Assembly: GCF_003843835.1 (NCBI RefSeq)
Contig: NZ_RKQL01000006.1
Location: 110,024-174,023, forward strand
Length of the DNA stretch: 64,000 nt
From: Tibeticola sediminis
GTDB taxonomy: Bacteria > Pseudomonadota > Gammaproteobacteria > Burkholderiales > Burkholderiaceae_C
Direction: 5' to 3'
Made by a program: the position numbers and the translations under genes. This document shows, in pieces, positions 1-9,952 of this stretch. How positions within the stretch are numbered: the stretch's first letter is position 1; each line of letters begins with the position of its first letter. Below the pieces are notes generated by a model. The model did not search any database. It saw only the letters and a list, made by a program, of their open reading frames with translations, and was not told the DNA's origin.

Positions 1-493
1 CGAAGGTACGCCACCGCGGCGCGGCGACGTGGTGGTGTTTCGCTACCCGCCCAAACCCAGCGTGGACTACATCAAGCGGGTCGTGGGCGTGCCGGGCGAT
101 GAGGTGGCCTACCTCAACAAGCGGCTGACCATCAACGGTCAGCCTGTGCCCACCCGCGCCTTGCCCGACTTCTTCGACGAGGACGCGATGCGCTACTTCC
201 CCCAGTTCGAGGAGACGCTCGACGGCCGCGCGCACCGCTTGCTCAACGACCCGGATCGCCCAGCCATGGTGCTCGGGGCCAGCGACTTCCGGTTCCGCGA
301 CCATTGCCGCTACAGCGTCGAAGGCGTGGTTTGCCGCGTGCCCGAGGGCCACTACTTCATGATGGGCGACAATCGCGACAACTCGCTCGACTCCCGCTAT
401 TGGGGCTTCGTCCCGGACGCCAACATCGTCGGGCGGGCGTTTTTCATCTGGATGAGCTTCAGCAAGCTCAACCGGATCGGATCGTTTCAGTGA
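1..493 (+). CDS. lepB: Signal peptidase I, C-terminal part (5' end outside window)
   Basis: Membrane-anchored serine protease that removes signal peptides from exported proteins at the outer face of the inner membrane. The reading frame is open from base 2, so the N-terminal membrane anchors and the catalytic serine lie upstream of the window. What remains shows the family box RGDVVVFRYP, the catalytic-lysine segment YIKRVVGVPGD, and the C-terminal box GDNRDNSLDSRYWG. A 50-base gap holding a GGAGGAG ribosome site separates it from the DUF4845 gene, the usual betaproteobacterial neighbour. Confidence 0.95.
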   Translation, partial: EGTPPRRGDVVVFRYPPKPSVDYIKRVVGVPGDEVAYLNKRLTINGQPVPTRALPDFFDEDAMRYFPQFEETLDGRAHRLLNDPDRPAMVLGASDFRFRDHCRYSVEGVVCRVPEGHYFMMGDNRDNSLDSRYWGFVPDANIVGRAFFIWMSFSKLNRIGSFQ

Positions 494-543
494 GGCAAGG
501 GCGGATGCAGGCAAGCGCCCATCGAGCATCGGAGGAGCAGACC

Positions 544-909
544 ATGAGGATCACCCGGAGCGGTTTGGGCCGACACCAGCGCGGCATCACGTTCATCGGC
601 ATGTTGTTCGTCGCCGCCGTGGTGGGCAGTGTGATGGTCGTCGGGGCGCAGGTATTCCCGACGGTCGTCGAATATCTGGCGGTGAAGAAAGCCGTGAAAA
701 AGGCCAGCGAAGGCACGACGGTGGCCGAGGTGCGCAACATCTTCCAACGCGCCACCGAAGTCGATGACATCACCTCGGTCACGCCCAACGACCTCGACAT
801 CACGAAAGAGGGTGACCGGGTCGTGGTGCGCTTTGCCTACAACAAGGAAATCCACCTCGTCGGCCCGGCGTACTTGCTGCTCAAGTACCGCGGCAGCAGC
901 GCGCCGTGA
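544..909 (+). CDS. DUF4845 family membrane protein
   Basis: A 121-residue protein of the DUF4845 type that sits between lepB and rnc in many betaproteobacteria; its function is not established. The N-terminus has a basic stretch followed by a type IV pilin-like start ([21 protein letters not shown]), so one membrane segment at about residues 14-35 and a roughly 85-residue soluble domain are expected. The ATG at 544 is chosen because GGAGGAG lies 8-14 bases upstream; a longer reading in the same frame back to 304 overlaps lepB and is not credible. Its stop codon overlaps the GTG start of rnc by four bases, so translation is probably coupled. Confidence 0.85.
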   Translation: MRITRSGLGRHQRGITFIGMLFVAAVVGSVMVVGAQVFPTVVEYLAVKKAVKKASEGTTVAEVRNIFQRATEVDDITSVTPNDLDITKEGDRVVVRFAYNKEIHLVGPAYLLLKYRGSSAP

Positions 910-1625
910 GTGCCCCGGGACACGCGGCGGCGCGCATGGAGGCGGCGCCCTTGGAACTGCTGCAGCAGCGTCTGGCTTATCGGTTCAAAGATGAGGCCTT
1001 GCTGCAGCGCGCGCTGACCCACCGCAGCTTCAGTGCCGACCACAACGAGCGGCTCGAGTTTCTCGGCGACTCCGTGCTGAACCTGGCGGTTGCCCATCTG
1101 GTGTATGAGCGCCTGAGCGGTTTGCCCGAGGGCGATCTCTCGCGCGTGCGGGCGAACCTGGTGCGGCAGGAAACGCTCGCCGAATTGGCGCGCGGCCTCG
1201 ATCTGTCGTCGATGTTGCGCTTGGGCGAGGGTGAGCAGCGCTCGGGCGGCAAGCAGCGACCGTCGATCCTGGCCGACGCGCTCGAAGCCGTGCTCGGCGC
1301 GGTTTACCTGGACGCGGGGTTCGATGCGGCCAACGCCTTGGTGCGTCGGCTGTTTCGGCACGTGGACATTCGCCCTGAAATGAAAGCGGCGGCGCGAGAC
1401 CCCAAGACCGGTTTGCAGGAGTGGCTGCAGGCGCGTCGCATGGCTTTGCCGCTGTACCGCGTGCTGGCGACGTATGGCGCCGCACACCAACAAACCTTCG
1501 AAGTCGAGTGTCAGGTCGCGGCGCTCAAGCGCAGCGCCACCGGCACCGGCCCCTCGCGTCGGGCGGCCGAACAAGCGGCCGCGGCAGCGATGCTGGTCCA
1601 ACTCGAGAACCACCCCCCGCGATGA
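906..1625 (+). CDS. rnc: Ribonuclease III
   Basis: Double-strand-specific endoribonuclease that matures rRNA and processes structured mRNAs. The 239-residue product has the catalytic signature [12 protein letters not shown] at residues 47-58, the second acidic cluster [13 protein letters not shown], and a C-terminal double-stranded RNA-binding domain ([11 protein letters not shown] to the end). The GTG at 906 overlaps the previous stop; an ATG at 936 is an alternative that would remove ten residues of no clear function. It overlaps era by four bases (ATGA), the conserved rnc-era coupling. Confidence 0.96.
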   Translation: MSAPGHAAARMEAAPLELLQQRLAYRFKDEALLQRALTHRSFSADHNERLEFLGDSVLNLAVAHLVYERLSGLPEGDLSRVRANLVRQETLAELARGLDLSSMLRLGEGEQRSGGKQRPSILADALEAVLGAVYLDAGFDAANALVRRLFRHVDIRPEMKAAARDPKTGLQEWLQARRMALPLYRVLATYGAAHQQTFEVECQVAALKRSATGTGPSRRAAEQAAAAAMLVQLENHPPR

Positions 1626-2665
1626 ACACCGAGCCCTTGATTCCCGATGCCGACCCGGCGTCCACCAAGGCGGCCGCGGCCAGCGTGACCCCGGGCGGCG
1701 GTTCCGTGTCACCGGTCGAGGCGTCGGCCTCCGAGGCGATCGCTGCCACGCCGCAGCAGCCGGAGGCGGGTGGGCAGCGCTGTGGGCTGATTGCGATCGT
1801 GGGCAAGCCCAACGTCGGTAAATCCACGCTGCTCAATGCGCTGGTGGGGCAAAAAATCAGCATCACCTCGCGCAAGGCGCAGACCACGCGCCATCGCATC
1901 ACCGGTATCCGCACCCGGGGCGCGACGCAGTTCGTGTTCGTGGACACGCCGGGCTTTCAGACGCGGCATCACACGGCGCTCAACAAGTCGCTCAACAAGA
2001 CGGTTTTGGGTGCGGTCGACGACGTGGACCTCGTGCTCTTCGTCGTCGAGGCCGGCAGCTTCACCTTGGCCGACGCGCAGGTGCTTGCCTTGCTCAAACC
2101 CGGCATTCCGGTCGTTCTGGTGGCGAATAAGCTCGACTCCGTGCACCGGCGCGCCACGCTCGCGCCTTGGCTCAAGTCGATGCAGGAGCGGCATCCGTTT
2201 GCGGAATTCATGCCGATGTCGGCAAAAAACCCCAAGGATGTCGAGCGGCTGCTGCAGGTCTGTGAGCGCTATCTGCCCGAGCAGCCCTGGTGGTACGGCG
2301 AGGACGAACTGACCGACCGCAGCGAGCGTTTTCTGGCCGGCGAGATCGTGCGCGAGAAGCTCTTTCGCCTGACCGGCGACGAACTGCCCTACACCTCGGC
2401 GGTGCTCGTCGAGCGCTTCGAAGAGGAGCCCGGGCGCACCCATCAGCGATTGGTGCGCATCGCTGCGACGATCGTGGTCGAGCGCGAGGGGCACAAGGCG
2501 ATGGTCATCGGCGAAAAAGGCGAGCGCTTGAAGCGCATCGGCACCGAGGCGCGGCAGGAGCTCGAGCGGCTGTTCGACGCCAAGGTGTTCCTCGAGTTGT
2601 GGGTCAAGGTGCGTTCCGGCTGGGCCGACGACGAGGCGCGGGTGCGCTCCTTTGGCTACGAGTGA
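1622..2665 (+). CDS. era: GTPase Era
   Basis: Essential GTPase that binds the 3' end of 16S rRNA during 30S assembly. G-motifs are visible: GKPNVGKST at residues 61-69 (P-loop), DTPG (G3), NKLD (G4), and a C-terminal KH domain with the [13 protein letters not shown] loop. The protein is 347 residues, about 45 longer than the usual Era, because of an Ala/Pro/Ser-rich N-terminal tail of about 50 residues ahead of the G domain. The ATG at 1622 overlaps the rnc stop codon and is the natural start; an upstream extension in the same frame lies wholly inside rnc. Confidence 0.96.
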   Translation: MNTEPLIPDADPASTKAAAASVTPGGGSVSPVEASASEAIAATPQQPEAGGQRCGLIAIVGKPNVGKSTLLNALVGQKISITSRKAQTTRHRITGIRTRGATQFVFVDTPGFQTRHHTALNKSLNKTVLGAVDDVDLVLFVVEAGSFTLADAQVLALLKPGIPVVLVANKLDSVHRRATLAPWLKSMQERHPFAEFMPMSAKNPKDVERLLQVCERYLPEQPWWYGEDELTDRSERFLAGEIVREKLFRLTGDELPYTSAVLVERFEEEPGRTHQRLVRIAATIVVEREGHKAMVIGEKGERLKRIGTEARQELERLFDAKVFLELWVKVRSGWADDEARVRSFGYE

Positions 2666-2692
2666 GGTTCGCCTCGGGGGTCGCTGCCGCCG

Positions 2693-3436
2693 ATGAAACG
2701 CATCGCCGACGAGCCCGGCTACGTGCTGCACCGCTATGACTGGAGCGAGTCGAGCCTGATTCTCGAGGTCTTTACCCGCCATCAGGGTCGGGTGGCGCTG
2801 GTGGCCAAGGGGGCCAAGCGCCCCAGTTCCAATTTCCGCCCGGTGTTGCTGCCGCTGCAACCCCTGCGGCTGAGCTTTGGGGGTGACGCGGAGATTCGCA
2901 CCCTGAAGGCGGCCGAATGGGTGGGCGGCCATGTCATGCCCACGGGGGACGCGCTGCTTGCGGGCTACTACCTCAATGAGCTGCTGCTGCGCCTGCTCGC
3001 CCGCGATGATCCCCATCCGGGCCTGTTCGACGCCTACGCGGCCACGGTGCGCGCGCTGGCCGAGCCGCGGGTCGACAGTGACCCCGCAGCCTTGCGGGCC
3101 TTCGAGCTTTTGCTGCTGCGCGAGATCGGGCTGTTGCCGCAGCTCGACCTGCAGACGCTCACGCTCGAGCCGCTGCACGAGGGAAGCCTGTATTGCCTCG
3201 TGCCGGAGGGCGGCATCCGGGTCGCGCACGACGACGACACGGCCGCGCTCGAGGCACGGCACTGGCGGGCGCTGCAGGCCGCGCTGGACACCGATCCGCC
3301 CTATCCGGCGCTGCTGCAGGTCTGCGCTTCGATGCCTGCGGCGCTGCGCGCGCAGTTGCGGCGGCTGCTGACCTACCATTGCGGGGTGGGCACGCTGCGC
3401 ACGCGGCAGATGCTCATCGACCTCCAAGCCCTCTGA
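2693..3436 (+). CDS. recO: DNA repair protein RecO
   Basis: RecF-pathway mediator that helps load RecA on SSB-coated single strands and anneals complementary strands. The 247-residue product begins with the expected OB-fold segment ([20 protein letters not shown], then [13 protein letters not shown]), followed by a helical C-terminal part. It is 27 bases downstream of era, in the conserved rnc-era-recO-pdxJ order. Confidence 0.94.
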   Translation: MKRIADEPGYVLHRYDWSESSLILEVFTRHQGRVALVAKGAKRPSSNFRPVLLPLQPLRLSFGGDAEIRTLKAAEWVGGHVMPTGDALLAGYYLNELLLRLLARDDPHPGLFDAYAATVRALAEPRVDSDPAALRAFELLLLREIGLLPQLDLQTLTLEPLHEGSLYCLVPEGGIRVAHDDDTAALEARHWRALQAALDTDPPYPALLQVCASMPAALRAQLRRLLTYHCGVGTLRTRQMLIDLQAL

Positions 3437-3482
3437 CCCTTTCCGCTGCGCTCCCTTTCCGCTGCGTTCCTTCGAGTCCCAC

Positions 3483-4229
3483 ATGAAACACACGGCCCTT
3501 TCCGTCAACCTCAACAAGGTCGCCTTGGTGCGCAACACGCGTCATCTGGGCATACCGAGCGTCACGCGCGCGGCCACGCTGTGTCTGACGGCGGGCGCGC
3601 ACGGCATCACGGTTCACCCGCGGCCCGACGAGCGGCACATCCGTGCCCACGATGTGTACGAACTCGCCGAGCTGCTGCAGGACTGGCCGGGCCGCGAATA
3701 CAACATCGAGGGCAATCCGTTTCACAACCTCATGGACTTCATCCGCGCGGTGCGGCCACACCAAGCGACCTTCGTCCCGGACGCGCAGGGCCAGTTCACG
3801 AGCGACCACGGCTGGACTTTCCCCGACGACGCCGAGCGCCTGCGGCCGCTGATCCATGAGTGCCAGACGCTGGGCGTGCGGGTGAGCCTGTTCATGGACC
3901 CCGTGCCCGAGCAGATGGCGGCTGCCCGTGCGGTGGGCGCCGATCGCATCGAGCTCTATACAGAGCCCTACGCCGCCGCCTATGGTCACGCGAGTGAAAC
4001 CGAGCAGCTCGAGCGCTATCGGGCTGCGGCGCTGGCGGCGCTGGACGCGGGACTCGAGGTCAACGCGGGCCACGACCTCAATCGCGACAACCTCACCGAC
4101 TTCCTGCGCCAGGTGCCTGGCGTGCGCGAGGTCTCGATCGGCCACGCGCTCATCAGCGATGCGCTCGAGCTCGGTTATGACGCCACGGTGCGCGCCTATC
4201 TCGATTGCATCGCCCGCGCGGCCGCATGA
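3483..4229 (+). CDS. pdxJ: Pyridoxine 5'-phosphate synthase
   Basis: Condenses 1-deoxyxylulose 5-phosphate with 3-amino-1-hydroxyacetone phosphate to pyridoxine 5'-phosphate. The 248-residue TIM-barrel protein has the family start [15 protein letters not shown], the [16 protein letters not shown] segment with the catalytic histidine and phosphate ligands, the EGNP strand, and the C-terminal NAGHDLN and [11 protein letters not shown] loops. dxs, which makes one substrate, is also in this window at 55771. The next gene, acpS, starts 11 bases downstream. Confidence 0.97.
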   Translation: MKHTALSVNLNKVALVRNTRHLGIPSVTRAATLCLTAGAHGITVHPRPDERHIRAHDVYELAELLQDWPGREYNIEGNPFHNLMDFIRAVRPHQATFVPDAQGQFTSDHGWTFPDDAERLRPLIHECQTLGVRVSLFMDPVPEQMAAARAVGADRIELYTEPYAAAYGHASETEQLERYRAAALAALDAGLEVNAGHDLNRDNLTDFLRQVPGVREVSIGHALISDALELGYDATVRAYLDCIARAAA

Positions 4230-4239
4230 TGGGCCGAGG

Positions 4240-4683
4240 ATGATTTACGGCATCGGAACCGATTTGTGCGATGTGCGGCGCATCGCTGCGGCGCTGTCGC
4301 GGCACGGGGAGCGTTTTGCCGAGCGCATCCTCGCCGAAGGCGAATTGGCGACCTGGCGCCAGCGCAGCGCGCGTTGGCCGGAACGCGGCACGCGTTTTCT
4401 CGCCACGCGCTTTGCCGCCAAGGAGGCTTTCAGCAAGGCCATCGGGCTCGGGCTGCGCTCCCCGATGCGCTGGCGCGACTGCGAAGTGGGCCGCCTGCCC
4501 AGCGGTCAGCCCACGGTGGTGCTGCACGGCGCCTTGGCGCAGTGGTGCGCCGCGCGCGGCCTGGTGGCGCACCTGAGCGTGAGCGACGAAGGGGACATGG
4601 CCTGTGCTTATTGTGTCGTCGAGCTGAGGCCAGGCACTTTGGCCCCGCGCATGCGCTCGGCCGAGCCGTCGCCGGATTTTTAG
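4240..4683 (+). CDS. acpS: Holo-[acyl-carrier-protein] synthase
   Basis: Transfers 4'-phosphopantetheine from CoA to the serine of acyl carrier protein. The start [15 protein letters not shown] carries the Mg-binding aspartate, and [13 protein letters not shown] is the second family signature. At 147 residues it is slightly longer than typical because of a C-terminal tail. The ATG at 4240 is chosen because the family motif begins at residue 2. A repeat of the GCTATCAAAAAG type follows before nagZ. Confidence 0.95.
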   Translation: MIYGIGTDLCDVRRIAAALSRHGERFAERILAEGELATWRQRSARWPERGTRFLATRFAAKEAFSKAIGLGLRSPMRWRDCEVGRLPSGQPTVVLHGALAQWCAARGLVAHLSVSDEGDMACAYCVVELRPGTLAPRMRSAEPSPDF

Positions 4684-4699
4684 CCATTTCTGCTGCATT

Positions 4700-4740
4700 G
4701 CCGGCGTGAAATGGACGTTTATTGCTATCAAAAAGAAAGT
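4700..4740 (+). repeat. Dispersed GCTATCAAAAAG-type repeat, copy 1
   Basis: Noncoding segment between acpS and nagZ ending in GCTATCAAAAAGAAAGT (4724-4740), preceded by GCCGGCGTGAAATGGACG. The same arrangement (GCGT-AAA-GG, about 10 bases, TGCTATCA) recurs at 21630 with the identical 17-base end, and in looser form at 8043, 11014 and 61869. Short repeats of this look are common in Comamonadaceae genomes. Confidence 0.75.
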
Positions 4741-4749
4741 GTACAGATC

Positions 4750-5853
4750 ATGGATTTTGGCGCACCCATCAGCATCGACATCGCCGGGACGGCTCTGACC
4801 GAGGACGACCGGCGGCGTCTGGCGCATCCGCTCACGGGCGGCTTGATTTTGTTCGCGCGCAACTGGCAAAGCCGCGACCAGCTGACCGAACTGTGCGCTT
4901 CGATCAAGGACGTGCGCGAGGATTTGTTGATCTGCGTGGACCATGAAGGCGGCCGTGTGCAGCGTTTTCGCGAGGATGGCTTCACGCATCTGCCGCCGAT
5001 GCGCGTCTTCGGCGAGATGTGGTTGGATGACGGCAAGGGGCCGGTCGGGGCGGGTGCTTTGCGCGCGCAAGACGCGGCCAGCGCGGCGGGCTATGTGCTC
5101 GGCGCCGAACTGCGCGCCTGTGGGGTCGACCTGAGCTTTGCGCCCGTGCTCGACCTCGATTGGCCGGACGGGCGCACCGGCGCCTCGCGCAGCAGCGTCA
5201 TTGGCGACCGCGCCTTTCACAGCGACGCGCGCGTCGTGACGCTGCTGGCCAAGAGCCTCATGCATGGCCTGCTGCGCGCGGGCATGCAGCACTGCGGCAA
5301 GCACTTTCCGGGGCATGGTTATGTGCGGGCGGATTCGCATGTGGACATTCCGGTCGATCCGCGCGGGCTGCGCACCCTGCTGGCTGCCGACGCGGCGCCC
5401 TACGGTTGGCTGTCGAGCACGCTGGCGGCGGTGATGCCCGCGCATGTGATTTATCCGAAGGTCGATGCGCGGCCCGCGGGCTTTTCGCGGGTGTGGCTCG
5501 AGGACATCTTGCGCGCGCGCCTGGGCTTCACCGGCGCGGTATTCAGCGACGACCTGTCGATGGCGGGCGCGCGCATGCTCGATGGCCGAGCGGTGAGCCA
5601 CACCGAGGCGGCGCTGGCGGCACTCGAGGCGGGCTGCGACCTGGTGCTGCTGTGCAACCAGTCGCTCGAGGGCGGCGCGCCGATCGACGCCTTGCTCGAT
5701 GGCCTCTCGGAAGCGGTGGTGCGCGGCCGTTGGTCGCCGCGCGGCGCGAGTGAAGCGCGCCGCCGCTCGCTGCTGCCCGCTGCGCCGGCTCTGGAGTGGG
5801 ATGAACTGATGCGCAGCGAGGCCTACCAGCACGCGCTCGAGCGGTTGCCGTAG
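4750..5853 (+). CDS. nagZ: Beta-N-acetylhexosaminidase (peptidoglycan recycling)
   Basis: Cytoplasmic glycoside hydrolase family 3 enzyme that removes N-acetylglucosamine from 1,6-anhydro-muropeptides. The 367-residue product shows the GH3 pattern: LTGGLILFARNW, DHEGGRVQRF, the substrate loop KHFPGHGYVRADSH with the catalytic histidine, and FSDDLSM with the nucleophile aspartate. The ATG at 4750 (MDFGAPISIDIAG) fits the family start; an upstream in-frame ATG at 4711 would read through the repeat and is rejected. Confidence 0.95.
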   Translation: MDFGAPISIDIAGTALTEDDRRRLAHPLTGGLILFARNWQSRDQLTELCASIKDVREDLLICVDHEGGRVQRFREDGFTHLPPMRVFGEMWLDDGKGPVGAGALRAQDAASAAGYVLGAELRACGVDLSFAPVLDLDWPDGRTGASRSSVIGDRAFHSDARVVTLLAKSLMHGLLRAGMQHCGKHFPGHGYVRADSHVDIPVDPRGLRTLLAADAAPYGWLSSTLAAVMPAHVIYPKVDARPAGFSRVWLEDILRARLGFTGAVFSDDLSMAGARMLDGRAVSHTEAALAALEAGCDLVLLCNQSLEGGAPIDALLDGLSEAVVRGRWSPRGASEARRRSLLPAAPALEWDELMRSEAYQHALERLP

Positions 5854-5903
5854 ATCTTCGGCAACCCGGAATAGGCCCTTTGCGGGGCCGATTCGCCGTT
5901 GTC

Positions 5904-7454
5904 TCAGCCTCGTGGGTGCGGCGCTGCCTCGTGCTCGCGGCGCAGCGCGGGGAAGAGGATGACGTCGCGGATGCTGGGCGAATCGGTCAGCAGCATCATG
6001 AGGCGGTCGATGCCGATGCCGCAGCCGCCGGCCGGGGGCATGCCGTATTCGAGCGCGCGCACGAAGTCGTGGTCGAAATACATGGCCTCGTCGTCGCCGC
6101 TGTCCTTGGCGGCGACCTGCGCGGCAAAGCGCGCGGCCTGGTCTTCGGCGTCGTTGAGTTCGGAAAAACCGTTGCCGAACTCGCGCCCGGTGATGTAGAG
6201 CTCGAAGCGCTCGGTGACTTCCGGGTGATTGTCGTTGGCGCGCGCCAGCGGCGAGATTTCCGTCGGGTGCTCCATGATGAAGGTGGGCTGCCAGAGCTTT
6301 TCTTCGACCGTTTCCTCGAAATAGAGCACCTGCAACGCGGCGAGCGACCGGCTCGAGAGGCGGTCTTTCTCTTCGGAGAGGCCGAGCTTTTTCAGGCTGG
6401 CGATGAGCCACTCCCGATCAGCGACGCGCTCGCCGGCGTCGGTGTGGCGCTCGATGGCTTGCGGGATGGTCAGGCGCTCGAACGGCTGAGACAGGTCCAC
6501 CGTCTTGCCACCATAGGTCAGTTGCAGCGTGCCCACGGCTTTCTGGGCGGCGTCGCGGATCAGCGCTTCGGTGAAGTCCATGAGGTCGCGGTAATTCCAG
6601 TAGGCCGCGTAGAACTCCATCATGGTGAACTCGGGGTTGTGCCGCACCGAGATGCCCTCGTTGCGGAAGTTGCGGTTGATCTCGAACACCCGCTCGAAAC
6701 CGCCGACCAGCAGGCGCTTGAGGTAGAGCTCGGGCGCGATGCGCAGATACATCTCCTGGTCGAGCGCGTTGTGGTGCGTGACGAAGGGCCGCGCGTTGGC
6801 ACCGCCGGGAATCGGGTGCAGCATGGGCGTTTCGACCTCGAGAAAGCCATGCTCGACCATGAACTGGCGGATCGACGCAATGGCCTTGCTTCGCGCGACG
6901 AAGCGGTCGCGCGCGGCCGGGTCGGTCATCAAGTCCACGTAGCGCTGGCGGTATTTCATCTCCTGGTCCTGCATGCCGTGGAACTTGTCGGGCATGGGGC
7001 GCAGGCTCTTGGTCAGCAGCCGGATGCGCGTGGCCTGCACCGAGAGCTCACCGGTGCGTGTCTTGAACAGCGTTCCTTCGACGCCGAGGATGTCGCCCAG
7101 GTCCCAGTGCTTGAACGCGGCGTAGACGTCTTCGCCCACGCCGTCGCGGGTGATGTAGATCTGAATGCGGCCGCTGGCGTCCTGCAGCGTCGCAAAGCTG
7201 GCCTTGCCCATGACGCGCTTGAGCATCATGCGGCCGGCCACGCGCACGTGCAGGTTTTGCTCCTGCAGCAGTTCGGCGCTTTTTCCCCCATGGTGCGCGA
7301 GCAGGTCCGCGGCATGGTGGGCCGGCTTGAAATCATTCGGGAATGCGACGGGCCCGCCCGCCTTCTGCGCCTCGCGCAGGGCCTTGAGCTTCTCGCGGCG
7401 CTCGGCGATGAGCTGGTTTTCGTCCTGGGGCGCAGTGACTGGGGTGTCAGACAT
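5904..7454 (-). CDS. lysS: Lysyl-tRNA synthetase (class II)
   Basis: Charges tRNA-Lys with lysine. The 516-residue protein has an N-terminal OB-fold anticodon-binding domain ([23 protein letters not shown]) and a class II catalytic domain with motif 1 ([21 protein letters not shown]), motif 2 ([20 protein letters not shown]) and motif 3 ([21 protein letters not shown]). It faces away from murJ, with only about 84 bases between the two starts, so both promoters must lie there. Convergent with nagZ. Confidence 0.97.
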   Translation of the reverse strand: MSDTPVTAPQDENQLIAERREKLKALREAQKAGGPVAFPNDFKPAHHAADLLAHHGGKSAELLQEQNLHVRVAGRMMLKRVMGKASFATLQDASGRIQIYITRDGVGEDVYAAFKHWDLGDILGVEGTLFKTRTGELSVQATRIRLLTKSLRPMPDKFHGMQDQEMKYRQRYVDLMTDPAARDRFVARSKAIASIRQFMVEHGFLEVETPMLHPIPGGANARPFVTHHNALDQEMYLRIAPELYLKRLLVGGFERVFEINRNFRNEGISVRHNPEFTMMEFYAAYWNYRDLMDFTEALIRDAAQKAVGTLQLTYGGKTVDLSQPFERLTIPQAIERHTDAGERVADREWLIASLKKLGLSEEKDRLSSRSLAALQVLYFEETVEEKLWQPTFIMEHPTEISPLARANDNHPEVTERFELYITGREFGNGFSELNDAEDQAARFAAQVAAKDSGDDEAMYFDHDFVRALEYGMPPAGGCGIGIDRLMMLLTDSPSIRDVILFPALRREHEAAPHPRG

Positions 7455-7538
7455 GGTGGAGGGTCTCGAGGCGGCAAAACGCTTGATTTTAGGGCGCGGC
7501 GCTGGCGCTCAGGGGGCGTTGTCATAATCCGCGCCACC

Positions 7539-9098
7539 ATGTTGCTCAAGGCCGGAGTCGTCTCGCTGGTTCTCTTGCTTGCCAGTCGCGTGCTCGGGCT
7601 CTTGCGCGAGTCGGCGCAGGCGGCGGCTTTCGGGGCCTCGGGGCTGGCCGACGCGGTGGTGCTGATGCTCGCGCTGCCCGACTGGATCACCGGCCTCGTG
7701 GCTGCCGGCGCCTTGTCCTATGTGTTGCTGCCGCTGTGGGCGCAGCAGAGCGCGGCGGCGCAGGCCGAGAGCGAGCGCCGCGTAGCGCGCGCCCTGTTGG
7801 CGATCGGTGCGGTGCTGGCGCTGCTGCTGGCCGGCGGTCGCCTCGGTGTGCTGGCGGCGTTGGCGCCGGGCCTGAGCGGGCCGGCACGGGACGCGGCCGC
7901 ACGGGGCCTGATCTACGCAGCGATGGCGCTGCCGCTGGCCTTGCTGGCAGCGCTGTGGAGCACGCGCGCGCAGCACCGGCGTGACTTCGTGGGCTTGTAC
8001 GCGGCCAATCTGGTGGTCAATGGCGTGCTCGTGACCGCTTTGTTTTTCATAGCAATGAAGCCCGATTCTGAGCCGGCAATAGACCGATTGGGCCTGGTTT
8101 TGCTGCTGGCGATGGCGGCGAGGCTGTGGTGGTTGGCGGCGCGGCGCCGGGGATGGGTGGACGGGGCGGCGGCCCCGGAGGCAGCGGCTGCGCCGGCGCC
8201 TGCAGGCGCGCGCCCGCGCTCGACGCCGCTGCCGGGCACGGCGGTTTGGCTCTGGGCGGCGCTGGCCGCCGGCTTGCCGCTGGCTTTGCCATTCGCCGCG
8301 CGCTCCATGGCGTCGGCGGCGGGCGAGGGCGCGCTGACCACCTTCAACTACGCCTGGAAGCTCGTCGAGTTGCCGCTGGTGCTGGCGGTGCAACTGGCGG
8401 CGTCGCTGAGCTTTCCCGCCATCGCGGCCGCCTACGCCGCAGCCTTGGGCAGCCCTGCTGACCGCGCGGCGGCCGAGTCGCGGGTGCGCGCCGCCATGGC
8501 GCTGGCTTGGACGCTGGCCTGCATGGCCGCAGCCGGGCTCATCGTCGGCGCCGATGCTCTGGCGATGCTGCTCTTTGGCTGGGGGCGCATGCCGGCGGAG
8601 GCGCTGGTGCCGCTCGCGCAGTGGGCGCGGGTCGGCGCGTGGAGCTTGCTGCCGCAGGCGCTGATCGCGGTGGCGCTCACCGCGCTGGCTTCGCAGGCGC
8701 GGCTGCGCGTGGCGGCGCTGGTTTGGGCCTTGGGGCTTGCGACCTTGCTGGCCTCGAATCTGGCTTTGCCCGCATCGGGGCGGGCGCAGATGGCGGCGCT
8801 GGACGCGGTGCTCGCGCTCGTGGCCGTCGGCCTGCTGGCTCTGTTGGGGCCGGGCCTGGGCGCACTGCGGCGGCTCTTGCCGCTGCGCCTCATGCTGGCG
8901 ACGGGGGCGGTGCTGCTGGCTTGTTCGGTAGGGGTTGCGGCTTGGGGGGTGGACGGGGCCGCTGCGGACGGCGCGGGGTGGGCTGCCCGTCTGTGGGCGC
9001 TGCGGGGGCCGCTCGGCGGCGCGGTGGGCGCGGCCGCCCTCGTGGGCGCGGTGGCGGCACTGAGCGGCCTGCCGTTGCGGGCGGTGGGTCGTCCATAA
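7539..9098 (+). CDS. murJ: Lipid II flippase MurJ (MviN family)
   Basis: Polytopic inner-membrane protein that flips lipid-linked peptidoglycan precursor. The 519-residue sequence starts with the family pattern SRVLGLLRESAQAAAFG...LADAVVLMLALPDW and continues as about 14 hydrophobic helices. The ATG at 7539 is chosen from this pattern; the frame is open far upstream but only antisense to lysS. A loop at about residues 168-182 is encoded by a copy of the dispersed repeat. It could alternatively serve the glycan locus downstream, but its position beside lysS favours the housekeeping role. Confidence 0.92.
   Translation: MLLKAGVVSLVLLLASRVLGLLRESAQAAAFGASGLADAVVLMLALPDWITGLVAAGALSYVLLPLWAQQSAAAQAESERRVARALLAIGAVLALLLAGGRLGVLAALAPGLSGPARDAAARGLIYAAMALPLALLAALWSTRAQHRRDFVGLYAANLVVNGVLVTALFFIAMKPDSEPAIDRLGLVLLLAMAARLWWLAARRRGWVDGAAAPEAAAAPAPAGARPRSTPLPGTAVWLWAALAAGLPLALPFAARSMASAAGEGALTTFNYAWKLVELPLVLAVQLAASLSFPAIAAAYAAALGSPADRAAAESRVRAAMALAWTLACMAAAGLIVGADALAMLLFGWGRMPAEALVPLAQWARVGAWSLLPQALIAVALTALASQARLRVAALVWALGLATLLASNLALPASGRAQMAALDAVLALVAVGLLALLGPGLGALRRLLPLRLMLATGAVLLACSVGVAAWGVDGAAADGAGWAARLWALRGPLGGAVGAAALVGAVAALSGLPLRAVGRP
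8043..8080 (-). repeat. Dispersed repeat copy inside murJ
   Basis: Read on the minus strand this stretch has GCCGGCTCAGAATCGGGCTT followed by CATTGCTATGAAAAA, matching the layout of the copies at 4700, 11014 and 21630 (GCCGGC, a CGGG block, then TGCTAT). It encodes the loop FIAMKPDSEPAIDR of MurJ. It is locally poorer in GC than its surroundings. Confidence 0.55.
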
Positions 9099-9121
9099 TT
9101 CAGGCCCGAAATCTGTTTCCC

Positions 9122-9952
9122 ATGCTCGAACTGATCCAGATCACCGCTGACCCTGCGCTGGCGCGCCGCTGTGCGGCCCTGCCGGAGATGCGGCTCTTCG
9201 TCGACCTGGAGCGCCACGGCAAGGCCGAGCGGCAGGCCGGGCGCAACAGCTTCATCAGCACCCACACGCTCGACGATGTGGCGGCCGTGCGTGCGGCGGC
9301 ACCCGAGGCGCCCCTGATGGTGCGGCTCAACCCTTGGCACCCGGGCACGCCCGGCGAGGTGGAGGCGGCTCTGGCGCGCGGCGCCGACCGGCTGATGCTG
9401 CCGATGTTTCGCGAGCCGCGTGAATTGAGCGCGTTTTGCGCCTGCGTGGCGGGCCGCGTGCCGGTCACGGCGCTGCTCGAAACCGCAGAGGCGCTGGCTT
9501 CGATCGAGGACTGGGTGGCGACGCCCGGGCTCGATGAGGTGTTCGTCGGCCTCAACGACTTGCATCTGGCGCTCGGCCTGCGCTTCATGTTCGAGCCGCT
9601 GGCGCTGGGCTGGGTGGACCGGGTGGCCGCGCAGGCGCGTAGCCACGGGCGGCGGTTTGGCTTTGGGGGCATCGCGCGGCTCGACGAGGGCTTGCTTTCG
9701 GGGCGCGATGTGCTGGCCGAGCATCTTCGGCTGGGGTCGCAGGCGGTGATCCTCTCGCGCACCTTCCAGCGCAGTGACGCGCCCGAGCCGTTCGAGGCGG
9801 CGGTGGCCGCCTTGCGCGCGGCCGAATCGGCGCTGGCGCGGCGTCGTCCCGAGGAGGTGGAGGCCGACCGCGTGCGCATTGCCGAGCGAATCCGTGCGAT
9901 TGCCGCGCAGATGCCGCGCACCGATGCCGGGAAGGCGGGGGCCTCGGCATGA
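9122..9952 (+). CDS. HpcH/HpaI aldolase-like protein in glycan locus
   Basis: A 276-residue protein with the TIM-barrel layout of the HpcH/HpaI aldolase/citrate lyase beta family: strands MVRLNP, ADRLMLPMF, VTALLETAEAL (candidate metal-ligand glutamate) and VFVGLNDLHLALG (candidate metal-ligand aspartate). Family members cleave or form carbon-carbon bonds of 2-keto acids with a divalent metal. It starts 23 bases after murJ and its stop overlaps the next gene by four bases, so it is transcribed with the glycan locus. The substrate cannot be read from sequence; a role with a keto-acid sugar is only a possibility. Confidence 0.75.
   Translation: MLELIQITADPALARRCAALPEMRLFVDLERHGKAERQAGRNSFISTHTLDDVAAVRAAAPEAPLMVRLNPWHPGTPGEVEAALARGADRLMLPMFREPRELSAFCACVAGRVPVTALLETAEALASIEDWVATPGLDEVFVGLNDLHLALGLRFMFEPLALGWVDRVAAQARSHGRRFGFGGIARLDEGLLSGRDVLAEHLRLGSQAVILSRTFQRSDAPEPFEAAVAALRAAESALARRRPEEVEADRVRIAERIRAIAAQMPRTDAGKAGASA

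Noticed and set aside
5880..7538. Upstream extension of murJ in the same frame
   Set aside because: It is antisense to lysS; MurJ motifs begin at 7539.
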